Below, in pieces: positions 10,785-24,066 of a stretch of DNA of 64,000 bases. Position numbers and translations under genes: made by a program. Within the stretch, counting starts at the first letter, position 1. The number at the start of each line of letters is the position of its first letter. Under the pieces are notes generated by a model. That model ran no database searches. It was not told the origin of the DNA and was given only the letters and a program-made list of their open reading frames with translations. Source of the stretch: Gordionus sp. m RMFG-2023 (lineage: Eukaryota; Nematomorpha; Gordioida; Chordodea; Parachordodidae); assembly GCF_954871325.1 (NCBI RefSeq), contig NC_088776.1:32722508-32786507 (forward strand). The letters run 5' to 3'.

Positions 10785-12582
10785 CATCATAACCTTTTAA
10801 TTTTTAAATATAGCCTTAAGTGTTAGTCTTTATTTTATAGCATAAATCTATATTCCCCATTTTAAAAAAAATAGAGTTTCTCCCATTAAATTATCTTGTT
10901 ACTTTTGCCTACAACATTTAATAGGTTTACTCAGGCTCCGAAAATGGAATAATAAGAAAAGAATATATAAATAGAATATCGATATTTGTCTCGTATAATA
11001 TATAAATTAATGAGATTCATTGTTAATGTTATACATTCGACTAAATATTTAATGAAATGTTTATTGATTAAACAATTAAAAAATTTATAATTTTTTATCC
11101 CGCTTATTCATTTGTTTCATTTTTACGTACCCTTTTCAAAATTTTAAAATATTTTAGAATTAATAAAATCATCGTTAATAAGTAAACATGTTAATAATAT
11201 ATATTATATTATATATAAAATCTTTTATTGATGAATGTGTAATATACAAAATTTAAGGTTAGATTCACCATGCATTACAATTTTTCAGTAGAAAGATCTC
11301 ATTTTCAATCGATTAATCATATTTAAATTTATTCATAATTCACTTTAATAAAATAAATTATAAAATACTTGAAAACTTTTAATGGAAGATGATTAGGATA
11401 TAATATCAAAGTATTATATGAATTTCATTAATTTATAATTTCCCTATATTTTTTTATACTTTTAAAGTTCGCCTTATTTAGAAAAAATGAATAATTTATA
11501 AACCTAATTAGCATAATTTTTTTAAACTATTTGATAGTTTGTATAAAGTTACTTTTTAAGTTTAAATGTTAAATTGTCTTCAAAACGTTAATTTAAAAAC
11601 TTAAAACACCATAATAATATTTATTATATCATGAGATATATACAACAGGGGGGGGGGGGGTTCCTCCCTTCGAGAATTTAGCGGTTCATGTAAATATCAT
11701 TTTATGCTAATAAAATATTTACCCATATACCCCCTCTCCCCCTAAAATGTATAAAATATATCAATAAAAACAAGAATTAGAAAGAATATTAAATAAACAT
11801 TTTTATATAAATAAAAGTGGAAATCCAAAATTATCTTTATAAAAATCTAACAGAGCCGAAGGCCTACATATTATATTATTAAATTATTTTAATAAAATTT
11901 AAAATTTGTCGTTGTTTTAGTAAATTGCTTATATTGATCTACTCTGTGTCATTACCCTCAATCGCCTTACCATATGATTTATATACAGGCGTAGCGATTT
12001 TTATAAGATAAGGATTACTATTTGGTGTTATTTTCATCACAAATTTTACTGGGGGATGGGGGTTATTACACTTATTTCATGATTTTGGTAAGGTTATATT
12101 TTTAAGAAAATAATTGAATTTTCACTTTTTAAAATTAAAATGTCTTTTAAGGTAAAAAATGAATTGGGAATTTCCGTGGAATAGCAAGATTAAAAAGTTA
12201 TAAAATAAATTAGGTCAATGGAATAGGTCAACACCACAACAAGATATTCAATTTATACATAATACTAACTACAACACCAGCAGAATTTACTTATTTAACA
12301 TAACATTTAAAATATCAGCCCTTCCCCTAACACATAAAGTATTTGAATATGTGCGCAATTCTCGGGTATAGGCTTTTGCTTAGCCCAACTCTTTTTATCT
12401 TAGCCTATGGACGTTTAAATGACAGTCTTCGGATTGTTGTACGTACAAGTGTACGCGCGGATAGCCCACAAACGTGTAGATAGCTTTCAATTTTTTACCC
12501 AGCTTAATTTATTCCAGTTCGATATAAATAAGGAATAGATAGCTAGCTCTGTTGAACCGATAGAGAGAAAAGCGCTATATTT
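10785..12582. other. Gene-free AT-rich DNA
   Basis: It contains a 13-base G run at 11648-11660 and a mixed C/T tract near 11730-11743. A GC patch with TACGTACAAGTGTACGCGCG sits near 12440-12460. No open frame or transposon end could be supported. Confidence 0.5.
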
Positions 12583-12590
12583 CACATATT

Positions 12591-13674
12591 CAGAGTTGTT
12601 AATGCTCCTTTTTAAAAGTAGCTAGCTCCCGCTCTCGCTCCTACCTTCAAAAGGAGCTAGCTCCCGCTCCCGCTACTACATTTTTAAAAGGAGCTAGCTC
12701 CTGCTCCAAGTAATGGAGTGCCACTCCATGCTCCTTTGATTTTCATTTTTTTAGAAGGTATACAAAACAAAATCATATTTTTTTTTTCAAAAAGCTTTAT
12801 TTATATTAAATGATCTATCAAAATATTTATAACCTTTTATTAGCTTTTAAAAGTAATAAATTTTCTAAATTAGAATCTAACAAACATCCACGCCTCTCCC
12901 CTAAGATCTGTTTTGCAATGCTAAATAGGCACTCCACAGGAGTACTAGAGGGAATCGATTTTATAAAGATATTTTTTTAATTCAGGGAATTTATCAAAGA
13001 TAGTAATTTTGATATTTTAAAAAATATTTGTCCAATATATTATCTGGCTGATGATCAATTTCATGGAATCCAAAAAAATCTTCCAAATTAATTTGTATTT
13101 AAAAGAAAGATTTTTTACTTTTAGATGCTTTTTTAGATTGAAGCTGCTCACTTTTGAAAATTAAATAGTTTTATTCAAACACAAAAGACATTTTGCCCTA
13201 AATTTGTTTGATCATTTGGATCAACATCTTTTAGAAGTTTAAAATATTTTTTGTATGATGGAAATGGAAATTCGATTTCTTCATCTATGATCTCTAAATC
13301 CATAATATCTAAAACTATTTTTTATTATTTATCTATAAAATGAATATTAATATGACTTACAAGATTTTTCAAAAAATTTTCAATATAAAAAGGAAAACTT
13401 GATGTTTAATATTTAAAATGATTAGATGAAAAACCAATATAAAACTCGGCTAAACATTTAATAATGGATAAATTTAAATTAAATAAAATTTCATTTTTAT
13501 TGAATTTTAATTAATAAATATTATTAATATTTAAAAAATCATTTAATTTATACACTAAATTTAAAGGAGCGGTGGAGCGGCGCTCCTCCACTCCAGCCCT
13601 AAAAGGAGCTAGCTCCCGCTCCCCAATTTTGGAAAAATGTAGCGCTCCTGTAGCGCAGCTCCTTAACAACTCTG
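12591..13674 (-). mobile_element. hAT element with GGAGCTAGCTCC arrays
   Basis: The ends are CAGAGTTGTTAATGCTCC and, inverted, CAGAGTTGTTAAGGAGC, typical CAGAGTTGTTA hAT termini. An 8-base target duplication flanks it: CACATATT (12583-12590) and TACATATT (13675-13682), one mismatch. Subterminal arrays carry the 12-base palindrome GGAGCTAGCTCC at 12653-12664, 12690-12701 and 13605-13616, plus several CCCGCTCC words. The interior keeps a hAT C-terminal remnant on the minus strand. At 1084 bases it is non-autonomous. Confidence 0.88.
12832..12972 (-). pseudogene. hAT transposase C-terminal remnant
   Basis: The minus strand reads KSIPSSTPVECLFSIAKQI and then GERRGCLLDSNLENLLLLKA. This fits the hAT dimerisation signature IPSSSAPVERVFS..., followed by KRRNRL....E.LLLLKAN; the usual Arg after Glu in the core is Cys here. 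It ends just inside the left TIR region, as expected for the 3' end of a transposase in an inverted copy. The rest of the element is AT-rich, with no continuous frame. Confidence 0.8.
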
Positions 13675-13682
13675 TACATATT

Positions 13683-15108
13683 CTTTTAAATTATTGTTTA
13701 TAGTGTTATATTGTATACATTTTTTGGTAAGTGGGAGGGATCCTAGTGATAAAATTTTTATTCGCATAAAATGATATCTACAAAAACAATCAAATTTTTG
13801 AAGAGTAAACCCCAAGTCAACCCCCCTTCCCCACCTTTGCATATTCCTATGTTTACCTATATATTAAAATCATTTTTCAGCCAAATGTGTCATTGCAAGT
13901 CAAATTTTTGATGAGCAATCGATGTCTTTTAAAATTGCAAAAAATTAATAAAATAATTTTTAATCAATTAGAATAAACTATATAATACACTATAATAATA
14001 ATATATATATTATAGTCAACACATATTGAATATGTGAAGTTAATCCCTATCATATATTTTCAGATTATTTTTTTTTGGAACTTAAAAATGAAAATAATAT
14101 TATAGAATATAGTTTTTAAAGAAAATATTTTTACACATATTTTGACGATATTTTTTGGATTCACAAATTAATTTTATAAATAAAATATTTATATTCAATA
14201 AATTATATATATATTATGATATGTATACATATGAAATTATTTTTTTATTAAATATTTTATTATATATTTCTTTTTTTTTATTATACTACTAGATGTATAA
14301 TCATTTTAATGTTTTATTTTTTACATATAAAATCAATAAAATTGAATATAAAATAATAGTTAATATTCATGATTATCGCAAAACACATATATACTAATAA
14401 AATCGGTAAAAATTGATATATAATGCCTTTTTTATTATATAAGTTATCTTTTAAAACTATTTTAAAAGTCCCTTTCGTTTGTTTCTTTATGATTTAAAGA
14501 TGTTAAAAGAGGAGTATGTTTTCGCTCGTGATAAATAAAAGGTTCAAAGATTGCTTTCAATCAAATAAATTTAATATTAATGTGTATCCCAAAGTAAACA
14601 TTAGACGATAAAATAAAATTGGAATTAACAAGCTATAATAGGGTTTTATCTAGATAATTTTAGATCAAAGTCAATTTTTTGGCCAGTTAACCCAACATAG
14701 TGTTGAGTAGTCATATATATGGGAGACGGGGCAAGGTTAGGATCCTTTTCGTTTAAATCTGAATGAGTTCCATACTATTAAACGAAACAGAATAAATAAA
14801 ACAATTCTGAAATATCAAAATATAAGCTATTTAAAATTATTAATATATTTTTTAAACTGGTTTTTAAAATAATTTTTTGCATTCAACGTACCTCATAGTA
14901 TGGTAGGTTGGTCCAGCACATGTTATTATTTGGTCCACCAAAGAAATGAGGAGGATCTAAATATAAAATTAACTTTGCAATAATTAAGTAAATGAAATTC
15001 AAATTAGGTTTTTTATTAATTTTAGAAATTTATATAAAATGAAAAATTTTAAGTATTAATGTATAAATGAGGGAAATAGTAATTTAAGCAATTTATCAAT
15101 CATCACTA
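13683..15108. other. Gene-free AT-rich DNA with one lone TIR-like end
   Basis: At 14721 the sequence GGGAGACGGGGCAAGGTTAG resembles the left end of the GGGGAGAC element families, but no partner end was found. The remainder is AT-rich, with TA runs near 14000 and 14200. No gene is supported. Confidence 0.45.
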
Positions 15109-15339
15109 TAGTTGGGTAATGGCTGAATATTGTCAAATTAGGCTCAATCTACAATACATGACGCAGAAAATCCGTTAACATTAAGGGGTTTTAATTTATA
15201 TTAGTTTCTTCCAAATTTGAGCTCCTATCTTTTTTAAAGAAAACCCCGAAGTCAAAGTGAGTCTAAAAACTTTTTTAGCCTCTTTTTGGCCGGCTAAAAA
15301 ATGGTAAACGGCTAAAAATATCGTAATTACCCATCACTA
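15109..15339 (+). mobile_element. GGGTAAT-ended MITE, family S, copy 2
   Basis: It opens with TAGTTGGGTAATGGCTGAAT and closes with CGTAATTACCCATCACTA, giving partly matched inverted ends around TAGT..GGGTAAT. The inner landmarks AAAATCCGTTAACATTAAGG, TTAATTTATATTAGTTTCTT, AGTCAAAGTGA and GGCCGGCTAAAAA recur in the copies at 5805 (inverted) and 35187. No coding capacity is present. The superfamily is unknown. Confidence 0.75.
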
Positions 15340-15463
15340 ATAGGAGATACAACGATATTGAATATATTTTTTATTACATCCAACCCATATTTGGACCGTT
15401 ATATTTATATGAATCCCAACTTGAGCCCCGATACTCATTTAGTTTTGGATCCATGGTTTAAAT

Positions 15464-16210
15464 CAGGGGTTCGAACCGAATCCGAACCCGGAGATGAAAA
15501 CCCAGGTTTTTAGGAAAATATCCGAACTGAACCTGAACCCCGTTTATAAAATTTTCAAAACCCTGAACCGAACCCTGGAATTTTATTAGAACCCTGGTTC
15601 AACCGGGTTCAGTGTATTGTTTAAATTAATATAAGATATTTGTATAATTGTAAATACAAATATTAATAATTTACTTGACATTTTATAATATCTTCAAATT
15701 TCCAATAAAGTGAAGTGTTAATTTATTTTAAACAACTTAATTCATTTACTCCATTTTTAAATTTTTTTAAATTTATTCTCAAAGATTCCTATTGGATGTT
15801 AATAAATTTTAAACAATTAAATTCATTTACGCCATTTATTTTTAATTTTTAACTTATTCTCAAAGATTATTAATTAGAGGAAAATGAAAGTGAACAAGTC
15901 AAAGTAAAAATTATTATATTGGATATTGTTAATTTAAAGAAATACGTCTAAATAAATTTTTTTATTAAATCTATACATGACTATGCTTTGTGTTTTTAAC
16001 TATATTTTGCCTATAAATAAAATAAAAAAAATTTTTTTATACCAAATTTTCTAGATTTTTAATTGTGATTTAAATATAGAATATTTTTTTTATTAATTTA
16101 AAAATTCTTAAACCCGAGCTGAACCCGAAACCACACCCGGGTTCAAAAATATTTCCCTGAACCGAACCAAAACCGAACCCGCCTATTTTTTTAGCCTTAA
16201 ACCGAACCTG
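15464..16210. mobile_element. hAT-type MITE with GAACCC repeats, copy 1
   Basis: The left end is CAGGGGTTCGAACC and the right end reads inverted as CAGGTTCGGTTTAAG. A perfect 8-base duplication, GTTTAAAT, lies at 15456-15463 and 16211-16218. GAACCC, AACCGAAC and ACCCGGGTTC words crowd both ends. The AT-rich core is nearly the same as in the element at 40928-41713, including ATTAGAGGAAAATGAAAGTG. The core itself has an internal duplication around TTAAATTCATTTACGCCATT. It encodes no transposase. Confidence 0.88.
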
Positions 16211-16218
16211 GTTTAAAT

Positions 16219-17679
16219 TAATCATGTTTGTTAAAAAGGTATCTTCGGCGCCCCTACATTTATTTTTATAAAATTATCCATAGCTTATAATACTATACAA
16301 GGTCTTTGAATATGCTTTTCTCCCCTTCTCATATATTTTATAAATTGAAACCAAACATATAATATAGTTGGGAATAAAAACGAATTCAATAAATTAGTCG
16401 TTAAACCTTGCAATGATGCCTATATACTTTTTAAAATAGATTATACTCTCTTGCGAGATATGATGTGTGTACCATGAAGAGGAGTAATAATTTTGGGATT
16501 GATTTTTACAATAGCACATATAAACTATTTTTAAAATTGTATTGGGAAATGGTGTCCAAATTATATCTTTATTTTTTAATTTTTTATTACACTATTTAAT
16601 TTATATAACAACCATATATAATATATACATATTTAAATAAGAAAAATTATAATATAAAGTGTATATATAAAATTAATCAATATTTTTAATAGTTAACTCT
16701 AGAAATTCCAGAAATGAACATCCGAGATATATAAGTTCTAAAATTTAAAAAATATATTACAGAACATATATTTAGAGAGACTTAATATTTGAATTAATAA
16801 AATTATTTTTTTATAAAAAAAAATCCAATATTATATAATGTCTTTATATATTTTTTATTTTAAAATTTTTTTCGTCTATATCTTTGCCCAAAAGAAAACT
16901 AGGAGGGGGTATTTTATAAAATATATAAACCCTAGAAAGTCGATTTTGTTTAAAAAAATTAAAAATAAAATATATTTCGTGCTTAATCAGTAATTCAAAA
17001 AATATAAAATTATAATATATAATATAAAATAGAATAAAAATAAGGAATTTTTTAACCAAAAACTGCGAAAAAATTTTTTTTATCTAAAAACATGCAATTA
17101 AATTATTATATTATAATATAAGTATAACTAAACTAGATTATTCAACGTAAAAAAAAATTACGAATACGATGTGTAATTTAATTTATAATAATGATAAAAA
17201 TGCTTCAAAATGTATATTGATATTGAAATGAAAAACTTCCATACCTATGAAAATTTTATATCTTTCGTTATTTTAAGATATTGCTACTTTTTTCAAAAAA
17301 TATTATGAAATTAATAGTAATGGATTTAAGAAGTGTCACTCATTTTATATGATATATTTTAATATTTATTATTTAATTTTTTATTATTATATTATTTAAT
17401 AAAATTTATATTTATAGTATAATAAAGTTTGTAAAATAAAAGTTTGTTTTGTAAAGTATCTAATAATTACCTCTGATAATTTATTAATAAATTTATGTAG
17501 TAAAATATTCCATTTTTTTTTAAATATGGAAATTAATAACCAAAGATGTAATAATGAATAATTAAAGAGTTAATTTTTAAGTAATCTATATACCTTTTAT
17601 CTATGATTCAAAAGTAAAATAAGATGCTCAAGTTCAATTCCCAATCAATGCTTGCTAACGATTTTTATACATCCCTACG
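16219..17679. other. AT-rich DNA upstream of the POU gene
   Basis: This would hold any proximal promoter and 5' UTR of the gene starting at 17680. TATA-like strings are everywhere, so no single promoter can be singled out. In the coding frame a TAA at 17656-17658 closes the reading frame 24 bases ahead of the ATG. A chance 71-codon open frame on the minus strand (16844-17059) is almost pure F/I/Y/K and is not credited. Confidence 0.4.
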
Positions 17680-20600
17680 ATGAATATTATAGAGTCCTCT
17701 TCGGCTAATTCGATAAATTATGGGATATCCTCAAACGATACCAATTTTTATAAATATTCTTCCTTTTTCTACGATATTGATCACTTGCCAAATCATCATT
17801 CTAATTTTATCGTAACAACGAATCCATCTTATGTTCCGACATTTTTATTCGCATCTTATCCAACTCAAGATCTCATCTCAACTGATTCTAAGAAATTCAA
17901 TAAAAAACAAATGGAATTAAATTATGAAAACTCTTCCTCAAACATTAATAATTCGTTCCACGTGAATATTACTCAAAAATGTAATATTATTAAAAATGAT
18001 AAAACAGATGTTAATATCAAAAATTCTAATAATAACTCTACCACAGATAACAGAGGTCTTGAAACGGAGGACATCCTTATGGCCGATTGCAATGATTTGC
18101 CACCGATAATTTTGAATCACCACGCTCAAAATCATAAGAATATTAAATATAATGATAATCAAAATAAAGGCGATAGCATATATTCTAAAAATTCGAAAGC
18201 CTCATCAAGTATCTATAAAGAATTAATCTCAAAACATTCCTCTCAAATTCATAAAGAAAGAATTGGCGATATTCATTACAATCAATACGGAACTAATTAT
18301 TCCCCTTTGATAGGAATGGATCAAGATGATTCACATGCACAAAAGTTGGAACAAAGAAAATATTCCCTTCAATTTAATTATACTGGATACAACTCTGATA
18401 AAACTATACTAACCCCTTTAGGTGCTTTTACAACGGTGTCTAATTCTACATCTTCGCTGTCCAATTTAACTTTCGGTAGTATAAGTGTGGGCTGTAATAA
18501 TTTTAACTATATCCAACATCCCTTTGATAGTTATTCTAACTCAATGACAAATCCGCTGCAATCCTATAATAATATCAACGAATCATCGTGGACAACTAAA
18601 ACAAAGTCAGTTATAAAATTAGATGACCCTTCATCTTACAACAATGAAGTCAAAAAGGATGAAACTGGCCAAAACATTTACAATTATTATCCCTTATATC
18701 ACAAGGACACAATGTCAAATTCGGCTAACTATTCATTTTGCAATGTTTCAAAAAACATCAACGTAAATTCAACCCTACATCTATACAATAACAGTAATCA
18801 AAACCTGATTCCAAATAAATTGCCATCTTCCGCATATTCACCTTTGGATAGCTATTATTTATCTAGTTTTACAAATTTTAAACCTTATCTCAGTTTTCAG
18901 TGTGATCCATTGCTAATTAATCCATTAACCCAGGTTGATGAATGCGCGAAAGATTTGATGGATAAAACATCTAAAACGTTTGATTTGATGCACAGAGACA
19001 CATCAAATAACAGTTATAGTAATACGGTAGATTACAATACTTATAGGAACAGGGTCCATTTCACCAATATAATAACTGAATCCAATATTGTATCATCATC
19101 CAATAAATCGCATATAAATTATCCATTTACATTAAACCCTTTTGAAAATAAATTGTCGCATACCTTATTAACAACGGATTCCGATTATACCTTACTAAAA
19201 AATTCGATGTCAAAATCAGGCATGCAAACATCTTCCATAGCAGTTTCGAATGATCTTCATAAACAATATCATTCGCATGAATATCATTATCCTCCACACT
19301 CAGATTTAGCCTACGCCAAAAATGACCAAATTATCAATAAATCAGTTGAATTTGCAAAAAGTAGTCCAGTCGATTTTATTACATCCAAAAATATGGATTA
19401 CTATCCTTACTACATGAAAAGATTTTACAATTACGAAAAAACGGCCTACAACAATAAACAACAAGAGATGATGATTTATAATTACAACAATATGTACAGC
19501 AATTATAACCTTAAAACGAATAAACCCTTCAATTCACAATGCCTAAATCCTTCGCATGTTGTTGGGGAAGTTAACGAAAATACTAATTTAAATTATGACC
19601 CCTTTGCGACAAAATGTCAAGAAACATTAACAAGCGCCTTATCCCCATCTTTTTATACCTATAATCCATACAACTTAATGCAAAAATACGGACCAGATGC
19701 GTCACCATACTTAAGCTCTTCCAAACCGTATTCAGATTTGCGAAGCAATTTGCCTGGTTCAGCAGAAATTTCAGTAAACTATCAGCACGAATATTATCCT
19801 TTGCCATTTACAGGGCACGTTTTTCCTAAGGAAAAAAATGAAAATTACTCTTTTAATGAATACCATAACTTGAGCACTGACAACTTAAACTCTAAGGAAT
19901 CCATGTTTCTGGAACCAACATACATAAACGTCGAAAATAGTAGAAGTATAAATTCACCCAAGTCATCCAAGGACACTAACAAAAAGGGTAAAAATAAAAA
20001 ATCTAAAAAATCAAAGTGTAACAACCATCACACTAAAATTGAAATTAATAATGATACAGGTATTTGTGATAAAAATTTTTACGATGAAGATAACGTTGGA
20101 TTTGAATATAGTTCAGAAAGGATAGAAAATATAACAAATAATTCCAATGATTTAACGGTGCAAATAGGCGATGCAAAGACCCCAACTATTCGACAATACA
20201 GCGAAAATATTTCAAATTCTAATGATAAATTAAATAAAATCAACGATATTTCTTTGAATGATTCTAATACAATAATAAGTTATCAAAATAATATAAACAA
20301 AAACTCAGATATTTATCAATCTAAGAGTCCGAAATCAAATGAATCTCGTCAAGCCGTATCTATGGCACACGAAGACGATCTCAATTATATGAATTCTAGA
20401 TATGAACACATGGATAATATGTTCAATGAAAACGACATGTGCGACGATGATGAATCTGAATCATTAGACAACATCCCTGGCATGCCAGGATCTAATAATA
20501 ATCCTAGTTCAGATGACTTAGAACAATTTGCTAAACAGTTTAAACAAAGAAGGATCAAACTCGGCTTTACACAAGCTGATGTTGGTTTAGCTTTGGGCAC

Positions 20601-21636
20601 ATTGTACGGGAATGTATTCAGTCAGACCACTATATGTAGATTTGAAGCTTTGCAGCTAAGTTTTAAGAACATGTGCAAATTAAAACCATTGTTAACTAAA
20701 TGGCTCGAAGAAGCCGACAGTAATTCAGGATCACCGAGTAGCATAGATAAAATTGCGGCTCAAGGACGAAAGCGAAAAAAAAGAACGAGCATTGAAATAT
20801 CCATTAAAGGGGCTCTAGAACATCATTTTATAAAGCAGTCTAAGCCATCAGCCCAAGAAATATCTTCCCTAGCGGATAGCCTTCAACTCGAAAAAGAGGT
20901 GGTGAGAGTATGGTTCTGTAATAGGAGGCAAAAAGAAAAGCGGATGACGCCCCCCGGTAGTAATAACAATCATTTATCGGGTTCCCTTAATCAGTACAAC
21001 CAGGTGAGTAGTTTAAGCTTCAGCGAAAACGAGACAAATCATATTGAAGATGAAGAAGATGAAAATGATGAGGAGCTTGGCATTGATAAAAATAATAGCC
21101 TATACCATCCATCTAACTATAAATGTCAAGATGATGAACCCAATCATACTTCTTATCTGTCGCAAATGGATAAGAATCCATACAATTATAATTATAGTTC
21201 ACCCCCAGAAAAAAACAGCAATAGCAATTATCTATTCTCCGATCATGCCTCTCCAAAAAGTTTCCCACCTAAAGATGGTCAGGATCCCGAAACAAATATC
21301 CCACCAAGTAATAACGATTTATTATATACTAATGTGGATCAACAGGATAAATATAACGAATTTATGAAACCAACTCTAAACGATACTTCGTTTTCTACGC
21401 CAATTTTATATAGCGATAATGCAAATTATAATAATTATGGGTTAAACGTATTACAAAATTTTAGAGAATCTTTAAACATCCTCACTGATCATAATTTATC
21501 ACAAGATAAAGATGTGCCTTCAGATGTCAAAAATTTAATAGCCTCAACGTCAAATTCTAATATTGGTAATATTGACTCGACAATTCCTCAATTCCACAAA
21601 TATACCAACATAAGTCCACAAAAGCAGAACTTTTGA
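17680..21636 (+). CDS. POU class III homeodomain transcription factor
   Basis: A nuclear DNA-binding regulator of animal neural and epithelial development, judging from the family. The N-terminal ~940 residues are low-complexity (Asn, Ser, Tyr rich) with no known domain, apart from a Lys-rich patch at about 761-780 ([13 protein letters not shown]) that could be a nuclear signal. The POU-specific domain spans about 943-1017 ([20 protein letters not shown] to [12 protein letters not shown]). The linker is [13 protein letters not shown]. The homeodomain spans about 1030-1089, with [10 protein letters not shown] at its start and [15 protein letters not shown] in helix 3; V47, C50 and N51 are intact. 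The wording is class III rather than I, II, IV or VI. An acidic run (DEEDENDEE) follows at about 1122-1132 in a 229-residue tail. The ATG is the first after an in-frame stop 24 bases upstream. No intron is seen, as in many class III genes. At 1318 residues it is about three times the usual 360-500. Confidence 0.96.
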   Translation: MNIIESSSANSINYGISSNDTNFYKYSSFFYDIDHLPNHHSNFIVTTNPSYVPTFLFASYPTQDLISTDSKKFNKKQMELNYENSSSNINNSFHVNITQKCNIIKNDKTDVNIKNSNNNSTTDNRGLETEDILMADCNDLPPIILNHHAQNHKNIKYNDNQNKGDSIYSKNSKASSSIYKELISKHSSQIHKERIGDIHYNQYGTNYSPLIGMDQDDSHAQKLEQRKYSLQFNYTGYNSDKTILTPLGAFTTVSNSTSSLSNLTFGSISVGCNNFNYIQHPFDSYSNSMTNPLQSYNNINESSWTTKTKSVIKLDDPSSYNNEVKKDETGQNIYNYYPLYHKDTMSNSANYSFCNVSKNINVNSTLHLYNNSNQNLIPNKLPSSAYSPLDSYYLSSFTNFKPYLSFQCDPLLINPLTQVDECAKDLMDKTSKTFDLMHRDTSNNSYSNTVDYNTYRNRVHFTNIITESNIVSSSNKSHINYPFTLNPFENKLSHTLLTTDSDYTLLKNSMSKSGMQTSSIAVSNDLHKQYHSHEYHYPPHSDLAYAKNDQIINKSVEFAKSSPVDFITSKNMDYYPYYMKRFYNYEKTAYNNKQQEMMIYNYNNMYSNYNLKTNKPFNSQCLNPSHVVGEVNENTNLNYDPFATKCQETLTSALSPSFYTYNPYNLMQKYGPDASPYLSSSKPYSDLRSNLPGSAEISVNYQHEYYPLPFTGHVFPKEKNENYSFNEYHNLSTDNLNSKESMFLEPTYINVENSRSINSPKSSKDTNKKGKNKKSKKSKCNNHHTKIEINNDTGICDKNFYDEDNVGFEYSSERIENITNNSNDLTVQIGDAKTPTIRQYSENISNSNDKLNKINDISLNDSNTIISYQNNINKNSDIYQSKSPKSNESRQAVSMAHEDDLNYMNSRYEHMDNMFNENDMCDDDESESLDNIPGMPGSNNNPSSDDLEQFAKQFKQRRIKLGFTQADVGLALGTLYGNVFSQTTICRFEALQLSFKNMCKLKPLLTKWLEEADSNSGSPSSIDKIAAQGRKRKKRTSIEISIKGALEHHFIKQSKPSAQEISSLADSLQLEKEVVRVWFCNRRQKEKRMTPPGSNNNHLSGSLNQYNQVSSLSFSENETNHIEDEEDENDEELGIDKNNSLYHPSNYKCQDDEPNHTSYLSQMDKNPYNYNYSSPPEKNSNSNYLFSDHASPKSFPPKDGQDPETNIPPSNNDLLYTNVDQQDKYNEFMKPTLNDTSFSTPILYSDNANYNNYGLNVLQNFRESLNILTDHNLSQDKDVPSDVKNLIASTSNSNIGNIDSTIPQFHKYTNISPQKQNF

Positions 21637-21765
21637 AAAAGTTTGTATTTCAAATTAATTTATTTTACCATTTAAAAAAAAGATTGATATTTTATAAAAA
21701 TTTATACATTTTTATTTATTACAAAAAATTTGACAGGTCCAACCTGGGTCTGCAATCTCAGTATT

Positions 21766-21771
21766 AATAAA
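21766..21771 (+). promoter_or_regulatory. Candidate poly(A) signal of the POU gene
   Basis: AATAAA lies 130 bases past the stop codon and is followed by GATGTTTCAGGGTCG, a GT/G-containing stretch suited to cleavage. Further AATAAA copies occur near 21922 and 21942, so the exact 3' end is uncertain. Confidence 0.45.
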
Positions 21772-22043
21772 GATGTTTCAGGGTCGAAATGAACAAAATT
21801 TATTTCTAGAAGAATTTATAAATCTAACAATAGCTAATTGATATGAATATTGGAGCTAATATACTATGGGAAGCTAATATAATTTTAACATATATTTTTT
21901 AAATTTAATTATAGAATTAAAATAAAATATTGTGAATAATAAATAATGTAATAAAAAAATATTTTACATCTTTTATTTATATAATAATATACTTCTAAAT
22001 ATAATATATTACTACATACTTATACTTAACCAATAATTAGCAT

Positions 22044-22300
22044 CAGCGGCTTCTACCTCGGAGGGGGTAAGACGCAGGATCGTCATTAAAATCTTAGCAG
22101 GGGGATAGGGGAATATGACAGGATCTCGTGGGCGAAACAAGGAAGTAGAAAAAATTGAATTATTGAATCCCCTTTGTTCTAGTTAGGGGCATAAATTTCT
22201 GTAGAGGTGGGGGGAGGGGGGGATTATTTGGAAGTAGGGGTAAAAAAAATTGAGGGAGAGTGTTAATTATCAGTGGCTTAGGGAGGTGGAGAAACCGCTG
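22044..22300. repeat. G-rich island with CAGCGG inverted ends (candidate MITE)
   Basis: The left edge reads CAGCGGCTTCTACCTCGGAG and the right edge, inverted, CAGCGGTTTCTCCACCTCC, so the ends are partly inverted repeats. The interior is strikingly G-rich on the + strand (GGTGGGGGGAGGGGGG near 22209, then GGGG and GGG runs). A related but weaker piece is at 51309-51500. No target duplication is seen. It could be a hAT-type MITE or a G-rich repeat. Confidence 0.4.
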
Positions 22301-24064
22301 CTTTACTCCGGGGGAGAAGTATTACCCATTAACTTAAATATCCAAGGGTAGATATCTTTTAAATATGATTTTTTTTATTAAGCATGTTGGAGGTAGTGGA
22401 AGCCATGGCAGAACTGAACAGGGCGCATGTCACACTTCAATTAATATAAAAAGTCAAAGTATAGAGAATGAAATTTTATTTAAATTATAGATAATTATGA
22501 TAACATATAAAACATTATATTATCAATATTAGCCTTATATAAAGTGATCAGTAAAGGCATGTTGAAACAGAACAGGTAAAGTCATTTTTTTCCTATCATC
22601 TATTATTTTTTCCTATTTTCTGTTTAAATTCAACAGGGTTCACTACTATATTAGAAAAAACGGCACCATACTAAAGTTGTTGATGTTGTTTATTTTGAGC
22701 AGACTTTATAGATTATATACATTTACAAATTAAAATGTATTTACATTTATATTAGATAAAATAATTTAGGAAAATCATTATTTTAATGTGTTTGTTCTGA
22801 TATTAGTTGATAGTATTAGTCAATATTTCTAAATTTTATAAAGATTTTTAGAATTTCCGTCTCTATATATTCATTATGCCCAGCCAAAAATTATGAAAAG
22901 CTGATAAGAGGTTGTTTATGCCAACGACCCGATAAATGGACTAAATTATACTATTTTTAAATATTTATGAAATAAAGAATCGGGGATGTTATAAAAGACT
23001 TAACAGATAGGCCGAGATACGAGAATGCCCAACTCAAATTTTTCTAGATAGAGGAACCTCGAGATGGCCAAAATTATTGGTATGACCCTATTAATATTTT
23101 TGTTTTTGTGTTATGCCTCTGATTGATGTTATATGTTTTATCTTATAAATTAAACGATTTTTAATTGGATTGGGCAATGAATGGCCCCAAGGAGGATTAG
23201 CTAATGATGTAATTGAACTGGAGGGGTGGGGGTTACCCTCTAGAAAATTTTAGAGTAATTGTCTTGAAGGTCCATTAAAATGTTATCAACTTGATATATT
23301 GTGTTTCTTATATATATTATTTGCTTTAATTTAAAAAAACCTTTGAGATTAAATTTTTACCTGTTTATTAAAATTTTATAATTGTATACTTTTGAAAAGT
23401 AACTAGCTACAATTCAAGTTGCATCATTAAAAAGGTAATTATACTTAGAGGTTGCATCATTGAAATGCATTTAAAGTACTTTATAACTATTTAAAGTTAC
23501 ATTTTAAAATTGCCAGTTACTTTTAAAACTATTTATTTAACTAATCATCTTTAGTATAAATTTTTGTTATACAAAATAATTTTGTTATTTGCCAAATTTT
23601 AATCAAAGAAATTTAAATGAAATACAATTTAAATAAAGAAATTATTACCTTATTTTATTTGACTGAAAAAATCTACCACATTTGCACAGAAAAAATATGT
23701 AAATAACAAATTACAATATTTATTCTTTATAATAATTTTAGTTCGATAAATTTTTTTTGACTATTATTTTCAACTTTGGTGTCAAAATTCGAGCGTTTTT
23801 CTTCCAAAATAAGCCTCTTTTGACTAAAAAAAAACTTTCTATAGGAGTGCTAGATGTAAATACGACATTTTATTTAATAAACAATCATTTTAAAGATCAC
23901 ATCAAGATAATAAATAAAATATATTATTTAACATATTTATGAAGTAATATGAAAAGGTTACTTTTGTCTTTACAATACAACTTAACTAGTAACGTCACCT
24001 TTTACTAGTTATTTTACAACTATAAATTATGTAACAGTTTAATTTGCGATATGGGCATATCTAT
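22301..24064. other. Gene-free DNA between the G-rich island and a TA-flanked element
   Basis: A GC patch near 23215-23245 (GGAGGGGTGGGGGTTACC) interrupts otherwise AT-rich sequence. No open frame, TIR pair or RNA gene is supported. Confidence 0.45.
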
Positions 24065-24066
24065 TA

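Noticed and set aside
16844-17059. 71-codon minus-strand frame upstream of the POU gene
   Set aside because: It is almost entirely Phe, Ile, Tyr, Lys and Leu codons from AT-rich sequence, the expected look of chance frames here.
17938-18162. Minus-strand and off-frame open reading frames inside the POU gene (also 19583-19807, 20385-20600, 21044-21367)
   Set aside because: They are shadows of the long coding frame and have no independent support.
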